A stretch of 63,704 nucleotides of DNA, taken from NCBI GenBank assembly GCA_025362235.1, contig JANYGZ010000060.1:1-63704 (forward strand), written 5' to 3'. Source of the stretch: Ferruginibacter sp. (GTDB lineage Bacteria > Bacteroidota > Bacteroidia > Chitinophagales > Chitinophagaceae). The stretch's first letter is position 1; every line of letters starts with the position of its first letter. A program made the translations under genes and the position numbers. This document shows positions 1-8,292 of the stretch, in pieces. The notes under the pieces are model-generated. The model worked only from the letters and a program-made list of their open reading frames with translations, had not been told where the DNA came from and did no database searches.

Positions 1-2
1 AA

Positions 3-431
3 GAAATTGAGGTGAGAAAAAAAATGATAGTTGTTCGGATGAATAACATCGAATTTGAACGCTTTGAAAAATTAATTAAAAGAACATTGGCAAGAAGCAT
101 TAGTGAATATGCAAGAGACATATTACTTGCAAAGCCGGTCACTGTAAAATTCAGGAACATTTCGGCAGACGCTTTTCTACATGAACTGCTTGGTATAAAA
201 AAAGAGCTAAATGGCATCGGCAATAACTTTAACCAAGCTGTTCATACGCTACATCTCTTAGAGCGCATTCCAGAGTTTAGGGATTGGATACGTAGCAATA
301 ATAGTTTGCAAAAAACGGTGGCCGGTAAAATAGAAGAAATCAGGGTGCGGATGAATAATATTTATGATCATCTTCTAGAAGAAAAAGCGCTGGCAAAAAA
401 ATTGAATAATGTGGACGATTTAGTTGTCTAA
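3..431 (+). CDS. MobC-like relaxosome accessory protein, 5' end cut by window edge
   Basis: Accessory protein of the MobC type, expected to help a relaxase act at the transfer origin of a plasmid or integrated mobilizable element. Seen: the frame is open to the window edge. A GTG at 12 would give 139 residues, but the family usually has 20-40 more residues before the IVVRM strand, so the true start is probably outside. A ribbon-helix-helix-like stretch (about residues 5-40 from the GTG) precedes the family signature LNGIGNNFNQ at residues 66-75, then a helical tail. Known: mobC is normally followed directly by the relaxase gene. None is present here and the next 660 bases hold no gene. I infer an orphan left from a decayed mobilizable element. 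Confidence 0.75.
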   Translation, partial: EIEVRKKMIVVRMNNIEFERFEKLIKRTLARSISEYARDILLAKPVTVKFRNISADAFLHELLGIKKELNGIGNNFNQAVHTLHLLERIPEFRDWIRSNNSLQKTVAGKIEEIRVRMNNIYDHLLEEKALAKKLNNVDDLVV

Positions 432-750
432 ATACTGCAATTAAAATCTTTTTATTTGATAAAACGCTTGCTCCCGGAAACTTAGCTTAAAAAATACGAA
501 AAAAGTAAAGGAAAAATGGCAGTAATCTTAATAATGAAAGTAAATAATAATATTTATTCAGACCCGTATAGTACACCCGTCTTATTTTTTCATGCCTGCG
601 GCAAATAAACCGGGAGAACTACACGGATAAAATACCGTGAATGGAGTTTGTTCAAACACCATTCAAACTGTTGAAAATTGTAAGGATGCTTTAAAGAAGA
701 TTTATTTAAATTATTTTTAGAGACTCATTCATCTAATCTTCAGCAAATTT

Positions 751-916
751 CCTGACAGCTTTTGTAAAAGCAAGGTCTGCGCCTTCATTGCATTACGGCT
801 TGCCTTCGGTTTTGTAAAAAAAATCTCCACGCCATTTTTGGCCTCCTTCGGAGAAAATATTTAGTGGCGTAGTATTTTTTTTACAAAAACCTTGCTTTTA
901 CAAAAGCTGTTTCAGG
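751..916. repeat. Nested 166-bp imperfect inverted repeat
   Basis: The outer arms 751-774 and 891-916 match over 24 bases with one 2-base gap. The inner arms 809-824 and 874-890 match over 16 bases with one extra T. A small CTCC/GGAG hairpin with a TTC loop sits at the centre (842-852). Both arm pairs carry TTTTGTAAAA. No reading frame crosses the structure. It fills the gap between the mobC-like gene and the nucleotidyltransferase pair, so an origin-of-transfer-like or element-end structure is possible. A transcribed structured RNA is the alternative. Confidence 0.6.
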
Positions 917-1096
917 ACCGGGTTGCTACGATTAGAAAGAATGCGGTGTATGCTATGAGTGATTGGATTGTAAAATTCGGTAGAGACTAATCCTAGCAAA
1001 AACCTCATAAAAGACAATTATTTTAAGTTTGGTTCGAGATCAATCATTCATTCCAACAAATCCAAAACTCATTTTGCTTGCAATGTGGTTTTTTTG

Positions 1097-1606
1097 TTAG
1101 AGACCGCGTCCTTTATTTTTTGTTGAGGCTTTCTTTTTTTTCAATAATATTTTCACGGGTACTTTCTTTTGTATCTCTTTAATATCTGTCAGATCTTGCG
1201 GCCTTCCGGAAGCTAATTTGTTTTTGACAAAATCATGCAATCCAATATACTTCACCGATAGTCCATCAGTATCAATAATTTGCATTTCTTTTTTTGCTTC
1301 CTTAAATTCCAAACCATCAATGTTATTTAAAATGTCTATCCGCAGCGGAGGATAACCGATTTGGGTAATATACCCAGGTCTTAAAAAATCAGCTTCTTTC
1401 AATCCCAATGACTGCATTCCAAATTCCTTTACTACCTGAACCATTGACCGTGCATTTTCAGACGTTATATTTATCCATATGTCAAGATCGCCGGTATGAC
1501 GGGGCTTACCATGAAAGGCCAATGCATAGCCTCCCACAATCATGTATTCAACTTTATGTTTATTTAATAGTTGAAGGAAGTCCTCGAAATCCTTTGCTAA
1601 GGTCAT
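1097..1606 (-). CDS. Nucleotidyltransferase of the AbiEii/DUF6036-like kind
   Basis: Predicted minimal nucleotidyltransferase, 169 residues. Seen: the Pol-beta-type signature, GGYALAFHG at residues 25-33 followed by D40-x-D42 in GDLDIWI, then a second acidic strand (RIDIL) near residue 90. The C-terminus is a lysine-rich tail. Its start overlaps the stop of the upstream gene by 4 bases (1603-1606), so the two are almost certainly translated together. Known: small nucleotidyltransferases of this group occur as toxins that modify tRNA or other targets, or as parts of MNT-type toxin-antitoxin pairs. The pairing with the upstream gene suggests such a unit. The target and which protein is toxic cannot be read from the sequence. 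Confidence 0.7.
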   Translation of the reverse strand: MTLAKDFEDFLQLLNKHKVEYMIVGGYALAFHGKPRHTGDLDIWINITSENARSMVQVVKEFGMQSLGLKEADFLRPGYITQIGYPPLRIDILNNIDGLEFKEAKKEMQIIDTDGLSVKYIGLHDFVKNKLASGRPQDLTDIKEIQKKVPVKILLKKKKASTKNKGRGL

Positions 1607-2031
1607 GATTTTAATTTTTTAACATGTACCATAGTCTTATCCATTCGCTGCCCTTTTTTTAGGCTTTGAGAAATAATAAAAGTAACTGCAGCCAGCCTTT
1701 CTTTTGCAGGCCTGCTAAGCCAATATTCCAGGTCTTGTTTTTTTTCATCCAGTGCTTTAAGTGGTTGTTTAGTGATCACAGGCATTATTGAACGGGAAAC
1801 AGGAGCGGTTAACAAGGGGCGGGAAAAGACAGGTAGTCTTTCCACTTTAATGGCGTCATTTTCATATACAGTTTTTGCCTTGCTCAAATAATTGTTTAAT
1901 GTATTGTAATTGTACTGAGGATAACTCTGGCATAGCAGTTTAAGATTGGAGAAAACCTCGACCCGGTAATCAGGCTTGGTTTTCCAATGCATTAAAATGA
2001 CCCTTTTTTCAGCTCTTTTAATAGCGCTCAT
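1603..2031 (-). CDS. Partner protein of the nucleotidyltransferase, candidate antitoxin
   Basis: 142-residue protein without a known enzyme domain. The N-terminal half is basic and contains a short segment (LKLLCQSYPQYNYNTLNNYL) that could be a DNA-binding helix pair. The C-terminal half carries WLSRPAKERLAAVTFI (about residues 104-119), close to the 'RP-x-E-R-L-x-A-V-x-F-L' motif of small proteins commonly found next to nucleotidyltransferase genes. It overlaps the downstream nucleotidyltransferase gene by 4 bases. A perfect TAnnTTTG box (2036-2043) ends only 4 bases before the ATG, so the message is probably leaderless. Likely role, by context only: antitoxin or regulator of the pair. Confidence 0.6.
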   Translation of the reverse strand: MSAIKRAEKRVILMHWKTKPDYRVEVFSNLKLLCQSYPQYNYNTLNNYLSKAKTVYENDAIKVERLPVFSRPLLTAPVSRSIMPVITKQPLKALDEKKQDLEYWLSRPAKERLAAVTFIISQSLKKGQRMDKTMVHVKKLKS

Positions 2032-2035
2032 GTTG

Positions 2036-2043
2036 CAAATATA
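2036..2043 (-). promoter_or_regulatory. -7 box (TATATTTG) of the nucleotidyltransferase pair
   Basis: On the minus strand the sequence reads TATATTTG-CAAC-ATG. It matches the Bacteroidota -7 consensus TAnnTTTG and ends 4 bases before the start codon, so transcription should begin at or next to the ATG. I see no convincing TTG -33 element. Confidence 0.5.
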
Positions 2044-2132
2044 ACAAATAAAACGTGCATATTTGTCATAATTGAATGAAAAATGTTATCAATTAAAAAA
2101 TATTCCAGTAATCTTTTAACAGCGCCAAAAAG

Positions 2133-2270
2133 GTTGCTTGTTAAGCAACGATGCTTGCCAGACGCTCCAGGTCTATTATAAATAAGTTCAAAAATTGTAC
2201 AGGGAGGACGACAAATATGATTTCTTCTAAAATCGAAAGCCCGTAAAACACAGTGTTTGCGGGCTTTTTA
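2133..2270 (+). ncRNA. Candidate structured leader or small RNA ending in an intrinsic terminator
   Basis: Seen in order: a perfect 7-bp hairpin GTTGCTT-GTT-AAGCAAC (2133-2149); a strong Shine-Dalgarno-like AGGGAGG at 2201-2207; an ATG at 2217 opening a 9-codon frame (MISSKIESP) that stops at 2246; and a terminator whose 5' stem AAAGCCCG (2236-2243) is formed by the last codons of that frame. Such overlap of a ribosome-loaded short frame with a terminator stem is what a leader-peptide attenuator looks like, but no gene follows on this strand. It may be the leader of a lost integrase or cargo gene, or a small RNA. Confidence 0.3.
2236..2270 (+). terminator. Intrinsic terminator
   Basis: Stem AAAGCCCG/CGGGCTTT (2236-2243 and 2260-2267), continued inside by AAACAC/GTGTTT, followed by T-rich sequence to about 2278. 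It is a strong hairpin reading rightwards. Confidence 0.75.
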
Positions 2271-2280
2271 ATTTTTTTGG

Positions 2281-2340
2281 CCTACCAAATTATATCAAAT
2301 TTTATCAATTGAGTTGTTACCAATTCGGTTACCAAAATGC
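2281..2340. repeat. Iteron-like repeats, possible recombinase attachment region
   Basis: Two copies of GTTACCAA lie at 2316-2323 and 2328-2335 (12-bp period), preceded by looser copies (TACCAAAT, ATCAAAT, ATCAATT). Clusters of such repeats beside a terminator resemble the region in front of tyrosine-integrase genes in Bacteroidota elements. No integrase is present, so this is only a possible scar of an element boundary. Confidence 0.3.
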
Positions 2341-2458
2341 AAACAAAAATTATAATGATAAATTAAAACCAAATTATGTGAATACTTTATTGAATCTAAA
2401 AGTCTTGCATTTGCCATAAAAAATCATAAAAACTTTTACTAGTGTACTCACAATTTAA

Positions 2459-2828
2459 TTATGAAGCATAGTGTTTAGATAATCTCCGGCAGGCATCCTG
2501 CCTTGTGAATTTCCATTCTATATTGCATTTGTTGCTATTTCTTAGTTAAGGCTTACATTCATTTTTTTAACGCTACTCTTACAGACTCTCTGTTTATTGT
2601 TTCAAAACCTGGTTTGGCTTTTAATTCCTCAGTCAATAAACGTACCGTCCATCGCCTTCTTCCCTCAGGGCAGGGTCCACAAGCCATTGTTGATAATTCA
2701 GTCTGATGATCTGTTGTATATTTAACAGGCTGTCCCGGCCGGTCATCTTCGGCAAGAGCCGCTTCAACTCCAAACCTCAAATACTTCTTCTTTGTTCGCT
2801 AAATAGTAATGCGATCTACATCCAAAAT
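2459..2828 (-). mobile_element. IS630-family transposase remnant with the catalytic core deleted
   Basis: Three pieces of one transposase can be read on the minus strand. At the high-coordinate end DVDRITI-stop-RTKKKYL is the helix-turn-helix joint, interrupted by TAG. Then RPGQPVKYT and PEGRRRWTVRLLTEEL (within 2559-2780) form the usual linker and second helix-turn-helix, ending in LKK. After a frame change, IEWKFTRQDACRRLSKHYA (to the TAA at 2459-2461) matches the typical C-terminal end of IS630 transposases. The whole DDE catalytic region (about 200 residues) is missing between the last two. The element is therefore dead and internally deleted. Clear terminal inverted repeats were not found. 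Confidence 0.65.
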
Positions 2829-2946
2829 TCATGGGAGGGAAAATTGCCCAAAAATTTTTAAACTTGATTTATGGATGGAAAGATAAAGGTGTAACGACAT
2901 TTGATTCGGTACCAAACTGTTTACATAATTGTATTTTCAGATAAAA

Positions 2947-4209
2947 TTATTTCATTACTCCAATCTTTACCCCATCCCAATCGGGAAACAACAGCTTATC
3001 ATTATTAATTTTTAAATGCTTGTCGGCAACCTCGCTGAATATGCACCTGAAATCAGTAGTTACAGCAAGATCCCTTCCATCGGCTAAATTCTCAACTGAC
3101 AATGGCTGAATACTTCCATGTACTTTACCCCCATTAACATCATTGCCTAAAATGAAACTACAACTTGCCCTCCCATGGTCTGTACCACCGGTGCCATTCT
3201 GGTTAACTGTACGTCCAAATTCAGTGGTAGTCATTAGCGTGACGTCATCCTGCAGTGTACCCATATCCGTCCAAAATGCCGCGATACTGTTACTAAAATC
3301 GTTTACATTTCTTGCAAATATACCGTTATCGGTTCCCTGGTTGTAATGGGTATCCCAGCCACCGCTTTCTGCGAACGCCACTTCCAGGCCAACATCTAAT
3401 TTTATTAATTGTGCAATTTGTTTGAGTGCATTGCCCAATGGAGAGTTTGGGTAATTTACGCCGTCCACAGGTTTGTAATTTTTTATATCTGTCTTTTGTA
3501 ACATCTTCACAGCATCAAAACTTTCTTTGCCGGTTTTGCTTAAAAGTGATGAACTGGTTTGGTCGTATAATTCTTCAAAGCTTTTTGCAGCCATGTTTGT
3601 TGTTATTGGATTGTCACGTGCTTGTATAGCAAAGTCCTGTAAGTTTTTAATGGCAATAGTTTCATTGTCCCCATAAAATGAACGAGGCAAGGAAGATGTC
3701 AGGCTTACAGCCTTGAAAGGCGTGGCGTCGTGCCCCAGTAGACCCACTGCTCTGTTGAGCCAGCCGCTTGCAGTGCCTTTGTTAAAAGGGGTACCACTTT
3801 CCATATAGTCCTGCGCATCAAAATGGCTGCGGCTATTATTGGGTGACCCCATACCATGTACAACGGCAAGTTGTTTGTTTTTAAATAATTGCTCAAAGGG
3901 CTGCATCGAGGGGTGTAAGCCAAATCTTCCATCTAAATCAATCAGGGGTTTAGACATACTGGCTTTTGCGGCGCTCATGAAAAGTGTAGGCCTGGCCGCT
4001 TGCAGGTAGTTGTCAGTAAAAGGCGTCACCGCCATTAAACCATCCATGGCACCCCGCTGAAAAATGAATACCAGTATTTTATTCTTTTTGTAAGGATTAA
4101 TAAATTTACTGCTGCTGGCTGCACGGGCAATAAAGGTGGGTACCCCACCTACACCAATACCAAATAGAGCTAAACCTGCCCCTTTTATAAAACCTTTACG
4201 TGAAATCAT
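2947..4209 (-). CDS. DUF1501 domain protein, exported
   Basis: 420-residue DUF1501 protein, the distant sulfatase/alkaline-phosphatase-like family that accompanies DUF1800 proteins. Seen: an N-terminal export signal of twin-arginine style with RK instead of RR (SRKGFIKGAG, then a hydrophobic stretch ending PTFIARA); then F-Q-R-G-A-M-D-G-L near residue 52, H-F-D-A-Q-D near 128, GGWDTH and a GRT...GTDHGRA segment typical of the family. It follows the DUF1800 gene by 104 bases in the same direction, the standard operon order. The substrate is unknown. A periplasmic or surface role in polymer or carbohydrate handling has been suggested for such pairs, but nothing in this sequence settles it. Confidence 0.88.
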   Translation of the reverse strand: MISRKGFIKGAGLALFGIGVGGVPTFIARAASSSKFINPYKKNKILVFIFQRGAMDGLMAVTPFTDNYLQAARPTLFMSAAKASMSKPLIDLDGRFGLHPSMQPFEQLFKNKQLAVVHGMGSPNNSRSHFDAQDYMESGTPFNKGTASGWLNRAVGLLGHDATPFKAVSLTSSLPRSFYGDNETIAIKNLQDFAIQARDNPITTNMAAKSFEELYDQTSSSLLSKTGKESFDAVKMLQKTDIKNYKPVDGVNYPNSPLGNALKQIAQLIKLDVGLEVAFAESGGWDTHYNQGTDNGIFARNVNDFSNSIAAFWTDMGTLQDDVTLMTTTEFGRTVNQNGTGGTDHGRASCSFILGNDVNGGKVHGSIQPLSVENLADGRDLAVTTDFRCIFSEVADKHLKINNDKLLFPDWDGVKIGVMK

Positions 4210-4313
4210 GTCTTTAAGTTATAAAAAATTAAAAATTTATCTTCTCAATATGTAATTAAGCATTTAATTAAAGGCTGATCAGGTTAAAAATGCTTTCTGC
4301 ATATTTCAGAAAG

Positions 4314-6299
4314 TTATTTTCTTTGAAATTCAGGGCAACCAATGATAATCCCTACTACCTGGGACAATATTTGACTGTCAAACGCTTGCTGTTCCCCGGT
4401 CTTATTAATACCCTGTTGAGTTTTTAATTCTGCATTTTTTATTTTCTTTTGCGCATCCATACCAAACATTTCGTCGGAGCCGGGTGTATTTGTAATTTCA
4501 GTAGTGTTATCATTTATATTATTTGCTTTGGCTGCGGTATTAATTTTATGTTGAATAGAAGGGTCTTTTATTAATGGAACTAGTCTTTTTATAGTCGCTT
4601 CAATATTGCGTTCCGGCATTATCAGTTTGCAATACGTTGGTAATGCAGCCTCAGCGCTTTCTGGTTCATGATTATTATTAAGTGCCATAAGGTTAAAACT
4701 CATACCCTGTACTTTTTGCCCGGCAATTGCCAGCCCGAAATTCATCCTGTTTAATAATGAACCTGTATTTATCCAATAAACTCCTTTATCAGGAAACCCT
4801 GTTGGAGCCTGGTAATAGTAAATTTGTTGTCCCATTTTTGTTATCCAATTATTAAGCGCCAAAGGCTTTTTTACATCTGCCTTTAAGCTGCGAACTGTAC
4901 TTATCGCTAGTTCAAATGGCGATTTTGTTTTCTCTCTTAATGCATCTGGTGTCCAAAATTCGGGGGAAGATACCATTGTGATGAGTATTTTTTTTATATC
5001 TCCATCATTTTTTATAAAAGAAGAAACCATTTTATCAATCAAAGATTGGGGCGGGATGTCACTCACAAAATGGGTGGCTATTTTTTTGCAAATAAATTTG
5101 GCTGTAGAAGGGTGATGCGCAAGTATGCTCATTAATTGAACCCCTTCCTGATAACCCCCTCCGCCCACAAAAGTGTTACCTAATACTTTTTTCTCTTTAT
5201 CATCATGTTTGTTCATGGCAAATAAAAAATCACCCTGGTGGATATAGCCCTTTACGGTTAAATTTTGTTCCCCTTCTTTTTCTATTTTTTTAAGTATATC
5301 CTTATTTGTACCATGTTGACCCATTGGAAAAATCGTCCAGCCGGTGAGTACCCTGGCGGCTTGTGTTACATCAGTTTGTGTATATCCTCCGTCGACTCCC
5401 AGCGTGTGCAACTCCATTACTTCACGGGCATAATTTTCATTAAGGCCAGCGGGGTTGCCTCTTTTCAACTTTTGTAAAATTTTCACTTTGTTAGAGTCTA
5501 TTGTTTCATTTTGCAATTGGGCTTCTAATTTCTTTTGATTTTTTTGCTGTTGTATATCGGCTTCTTCATTGGTACCCGAGCTACTGAAATTATCTAAATA
5601 AATGAGCATGGCGGGCGATTGTGCTGTGGCCAATAAGATGTCATAAAATTTACCTGTAACGTGTTTACGGATAGCATCTCTTTCATAGGCCAGTATAAAT
5701 TGAAGGCATTCTGATTTAGTAAACGATACATTAAAATGATTGAACCAAAAGTCGGTGAGCACTTCATGTAATTGATTGTTGCTGTAGGCAGCACTTAAAA
5801 TTTTTTGGCAAATTAATTGATTCACTAAATCCTGCTCTGGGCGATAACCTTTTTGCTTCATGAATTCCTTTACCTGTTCCTTGTACCTGGCTTTATCCTC
5901 GGTTGGTTTTACAGAGTCTTTATTAATGTAACTTTCCTTAATCGCCTGGGCCAATACTTCAAAGTTTCTAGGGAAATTTGTTACAATTTCTTCATTACTC
6001 ATTTTAAGGGCATCAAACTCCTTAAGTTTTTGTGTTAGAGAGTCATCCGGAAGGTTCCCATCTAATTGTTGCTGAAACCAGTTGGCTAAACCCATATTTA
6101 CTACCTCTTCAATACCATCTGGAGTAGAGCCGAACGTAAATCTGTCGAGTAAATGTGCGGCAGCCTGTTTTTCAGTTAGACCAGATTTCTTATACGGCAT
6201 TTTAAAAGAAGATTGGGCATAACCATTATTAAAAGATAAAAAAACAACAATAACTGATAAGAAAAGTGATAGGCAACTATAAGGCTGAAAAATACGCAT
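4314..6299 (-). CDS. DUF1800 domain protein, exported
   Basis: 661-residue DUF1800 protein and first gene of the DUF1800/DUF1501 pair. Seen: a classical signal peptide (hydrophobic stretch to about residue 29, ending GYAQ); the family opening with A-A-H-L-L-D-R-F-T-F-G (about residues 46-56); the WFNHFNV motif near residue 187; a long charged insert around residues 250-280; ARVLTGW with the G-Y-T-Q motif around 305-320; and the C-terminal GCPEFQRK ending typical of the family. Length is normal or slightly long. The function is unknown. The conserved pairing with DUF1501 implies joint export and action outside the cytoplasm. I saw no clear -7 box directly upstream. Confidence 0.88.
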   Translation of the reverse strand: MRIFQPYSCLSLFLSVIVVFLSFNNGYAQSSFKMPYKKSGLTEKQAAAHLLDRFTFGSTPDGIEEVVNMGLANWFQQQLDGNLPDDSLTQKLKEFDALKMSNEEIVTNFPRNFEVLAQAIKESYINKDSVKPTEDKARYKEQVKEFMKQKGYRPEQDLVNQLICQKILSAAYSNNQLHEVLTDFWFNHFNVSFTKSECLQFILAYERDAIRKHVTGKFYDILLATAQSPAMLIYLDNFSSSGTNEEADIQQQKNQKKLEAQLQNETIDSNKVKILQKLKRGNPAGLNENYAREVMELHTLGVDGGYTQTDVTQAARVLTGWTIFPMGQHGTNKDILKKIEKEGEQNLTVKGYIHQGDFLFAMNKHDDKEKKVLGNTFVGGGGYQEGVQLMSILAHHPSTAKFICKKIATHFVSDIPPQSLIDKMVSSFIKNDGDIKKILITMVSSPEFWTPDALREKTKSPFELAISTVRSLKADVKKPLALNNWITKMGQQIYYYQAPTGFPDKGVYWINTGSLLNRMNFGLAIAGQKVQGMSFNLMALNNNHEPESAEAALPTYCKLIMPERNIEATIKRLVPLIKDPSIQHKINTAAKANNINDNTTEITNTPGSDEMFGMDAQKKIKNAELKTQQGINKTGEQQAFDSQILSQVVGIIIGCPEFQRK

Positions 6300-6632
6300 C
6301 TAAAAGTGTTTTAAAAATAAAATATATTACGTTATTACATGGTATTGATAAGGATAAATGTATCACGTTTATTCCCTGATCGACATTGCAAATATAAATG
6401 CTGCAACTAAAGTGATCCTTATTTGAAATTATTAAGGTAACCAGTATTTGCACCTTTTAAAAATGTAACCCCCATGTGTAAATACAGACAATATTATCCC
6501 TTGCGTCATTGATTTTTACGTTTAAATTAGTGTGGCGGCAGGCGGTCAACTATCGTGGATTTTCCAGGCAGGTGCATCAATAATATTTTTATTTTTTGTT
6601 TATAGTTTGTTATAAATGTACATAAAGAAAAT
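6300..6632. other. Intergenic stretch, nothing recognised
   Basis: About 330 AT-rich bases between the DUF1800 gene and a terminator. I see no coding frame, operator repeat or RNA motif beyond short GC-rich patches near 6535-6580. It must contain the promoter of the DUF1800 gene, which I could not place. Confidence 0.4.
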
Positions 6633-6670
6633 AAAAAGCGATGCACTTGGAAGAGCAACGCTTTTTATAA
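6633..6670 (-). terminator. Intrinsic terminator of the 113-residue exported protein gene
   Basis: Stem AAAAAGCG/CGCTTTTT (6633-6640 and 6659-6666) with an inner TGC/GCA pair, followed on the minus strand by a T-rich run. It lies 14 bases after the stop codon at 6681. The A/T symmetry means it could also stop rightward transcription. Confidence 0.7.
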
Positions 6671-6680
6671 GACAGAAAAA

Positions 6681-7022
6681 TTATTCGCCAATTTTTTTAC
6701 TGTTGGTATTCAGTTGCTGATTAAGGGCCTTCTGATCAGTTTTTGTTAAATGCCCTTTATCCATTTTGCGCATATCCCTTTTTTCCTGGTTGATGGAAGA
6801 AAGGTTACGGCGATCCTGTTGCGCCTGTGCCTTGGTCAAATCCCCTTCCTTGCGCTCTTCTCTGATTCGTTTTAGCTGGTTGTCGACCCTGCCATTTATT
6901 TCGTTTACACGTGGGTGTTCGCTGATATGTGTTCTTTGATGCCCCGGACCTGCCTGGGCAAATGATGATGCAGTGATGATGGTTGCAATTGCGGTAGCTA
7001 ATAGCGTTTTCATTTTTTTCAT
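6681..7022 (-). CDS. Small exported basic protein of unknown function
   Basis: 113 residues: a signal peptide (hydrophobic residues 6-20, ending SSFAQA), then a very polar, Gln/Lys/Arg-rich, helix-prone body. The stretch HPRVNEINGRVDNQLKRI, followed by a region alternating D/E/K/R/Q, resembles exported proteins described only as HPRVNEVN-type repeats. No cysteines, metal motifs or membrane segments follow the signal. A periplasmic location is expected. It stands alone, with its own terminator and about 250 bases of upstream space. Function unknown. Confidence 0.7.
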   Translation of the reverse strand: MKKMKTLLATAIATIITASSFAQAGPGHQRTHISEHPRVNEINGRVDNQLKRIREERKEGDLTKAQAQQDRRNLSSINQEKRDMRKMDKGHLTKTDQKALNQQLNTNSKKIGE

Positions 7023-7277
7023 TTTTTAATTATTAAAATAAAGTTTCAGGTATAAGAACGGAATTATTGCCAAAGGTTTATTTCAGTACCATCCGTTAAC
7101 AATACGATAACCACCTGAAAGCCGTTTCTGCGCTCATTTGATAGCTATTACAACATTCTATATTTTATTTATAAATATACTAACGTCAGATATTTACAAG
7201 ACTGCAATTGGAAAGTTTGCATCTACCAAAATTTGGGAATAATACCTTACAAGGAACAATCTTATTTAAGAAAAATG

Positions 7278-8222
7278 TCAAAAATAAAAAGGGTGAAATT
7301 TCATGGCTTTCCCTTGGCTAAATTCAATAGCAGGCGCGGGGAGTTTAATAATATTTGCGATGGATAGAAGAAATAAGGGCGAACTGTTTGTACTAAAAAG
7401 ATTCTTCATATTTGCATCAAAAGAAAAGTAATACTGGCGGTATCTTTTAAATTCAGGAATAACTTTATTGTCTACTTCTCTCGGATTTATGGTTGCTCCT
7501 GTCATTCCTTCGGCACCGTACCCTATTGCAAAGTTTAACCATCTCGGCAAACTTGTTTTACTGTTCATAAATGAATATGGATTTATTGAAAGCCAGTAGG
7601 TTTGCCCGTTGTAGTCTTTCAGCCATCGTTGCCATACATTTTTACCTAACTCACTAGGGTTATATTGAGGAAAAATTGTGCGGTGAAAAGAGAATTTTAA
7701 TTGCACCCTTTGTTCATTCCAGGCAAATTGCTGTACCATAAATAAACTTGTTCCAGCTAAATTGGCCAGCATATCTCCTTTTGAAAAGCCCCATTTCTGG
7801 GAAAAACCATCAAAGATTTCAATAATCGTTTGAATCCCCATTGCTGTCAATCCACTAATCCATGTAGATCGGTTATTGTTTAAGCCACACCATTGCATGG
7901 CGTTGTATTGAATATTACAGATGTTATATGCTGTTGTGGCATGGCCTGCCTTATCCATATTTAACCATTCGCTATTATCATTAAACAAATGAAAGCGGCT
8001 ATGGGGAAATTTTTTATACCATAAATAGTAGAGGCCTGTCATTGCTACAGTCGATACCGCTGACTCAACAATTATTACGCCTCTTAAACGGCTTTCATTA
8101 AACGCTGGATTGGAAATGCCATTTTGGGAATAACCGTAAATGCTTAAGCTAACAAGTAAGCAAAATATTACGATTAATTTATAGTGTTTGATGATAAGGA
8201 AAGCCTTTATAGATGATTTCAA
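7278..8222 (-). CDS. DUF2279 family membrane-associated protein
   Basis: 314 residues of the DUF2279 (YfiM-like) family. Seen: a hydrophobic N-terminal segment (about residues 14-32, ending YGYSQ), a second hydrophobic stretch near residues 48-68 leading to YYLWYKKFPHSRFHLFND, then the family core DKAGHATTAYN and a region with E-I-F-D-G-F-S-Q-K-W-G-F-S-K-G-D-M-L-A-N, where conserved His, Glu and Asp residues lie in or near helices. The C-terminal third looks like beta-strands (LNFAIGYGAEGM, YYFSFDANM). Location is probably periplasmic or outer-membrane linked. Role unknown. An XRE regulator lies just upstream. Confidence 0.75.
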   Translation of the reverse strand: MKSSIKAFLIIKHYKLIVIFCLLVSLSIYGYSQNGISNPAFNESRLRGVIIVESAVSTVAMTGLYYLWYKKFPHSRFHLFNDNSEWLNMDKAGHATTAYNICNIQYNAMQWCGLNNNRSTWISGLTAMGIQTIIEIFDGFSQKWGFSKGDMLANLAGTSLFMVQQFAWNEQRVQLKFSFHRTIFPQYNPSELGKNVWQRWLKDYNGQTYWLSINPYSFMNSKTSLPRWLNFAIGYGAEGMTGATINPREVDNKVIPEFKRYRQYYFSFDANMKNLFSTNSSPLFLLSIANIIKLPAPAIEFSQGKAMKFHPFYF

Positions 8223-8292
8223 AGTTGGACATTTTTGATTATACTTCTTTTAAATACTGTATTATGTTTTGTTTATAAGAACCATACACAGG

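Noticed and set aside
1408..1608. Plus-strand frame opposite the nucleotidyltransferase
   Set aside because: Mirror frame of a well supported gene.
2100..2270. tRNA or tmRNA 3' end near the terminator
   Set aside because: No T-arm (GGTTCGA-type) and no acceptor pairing could be found.
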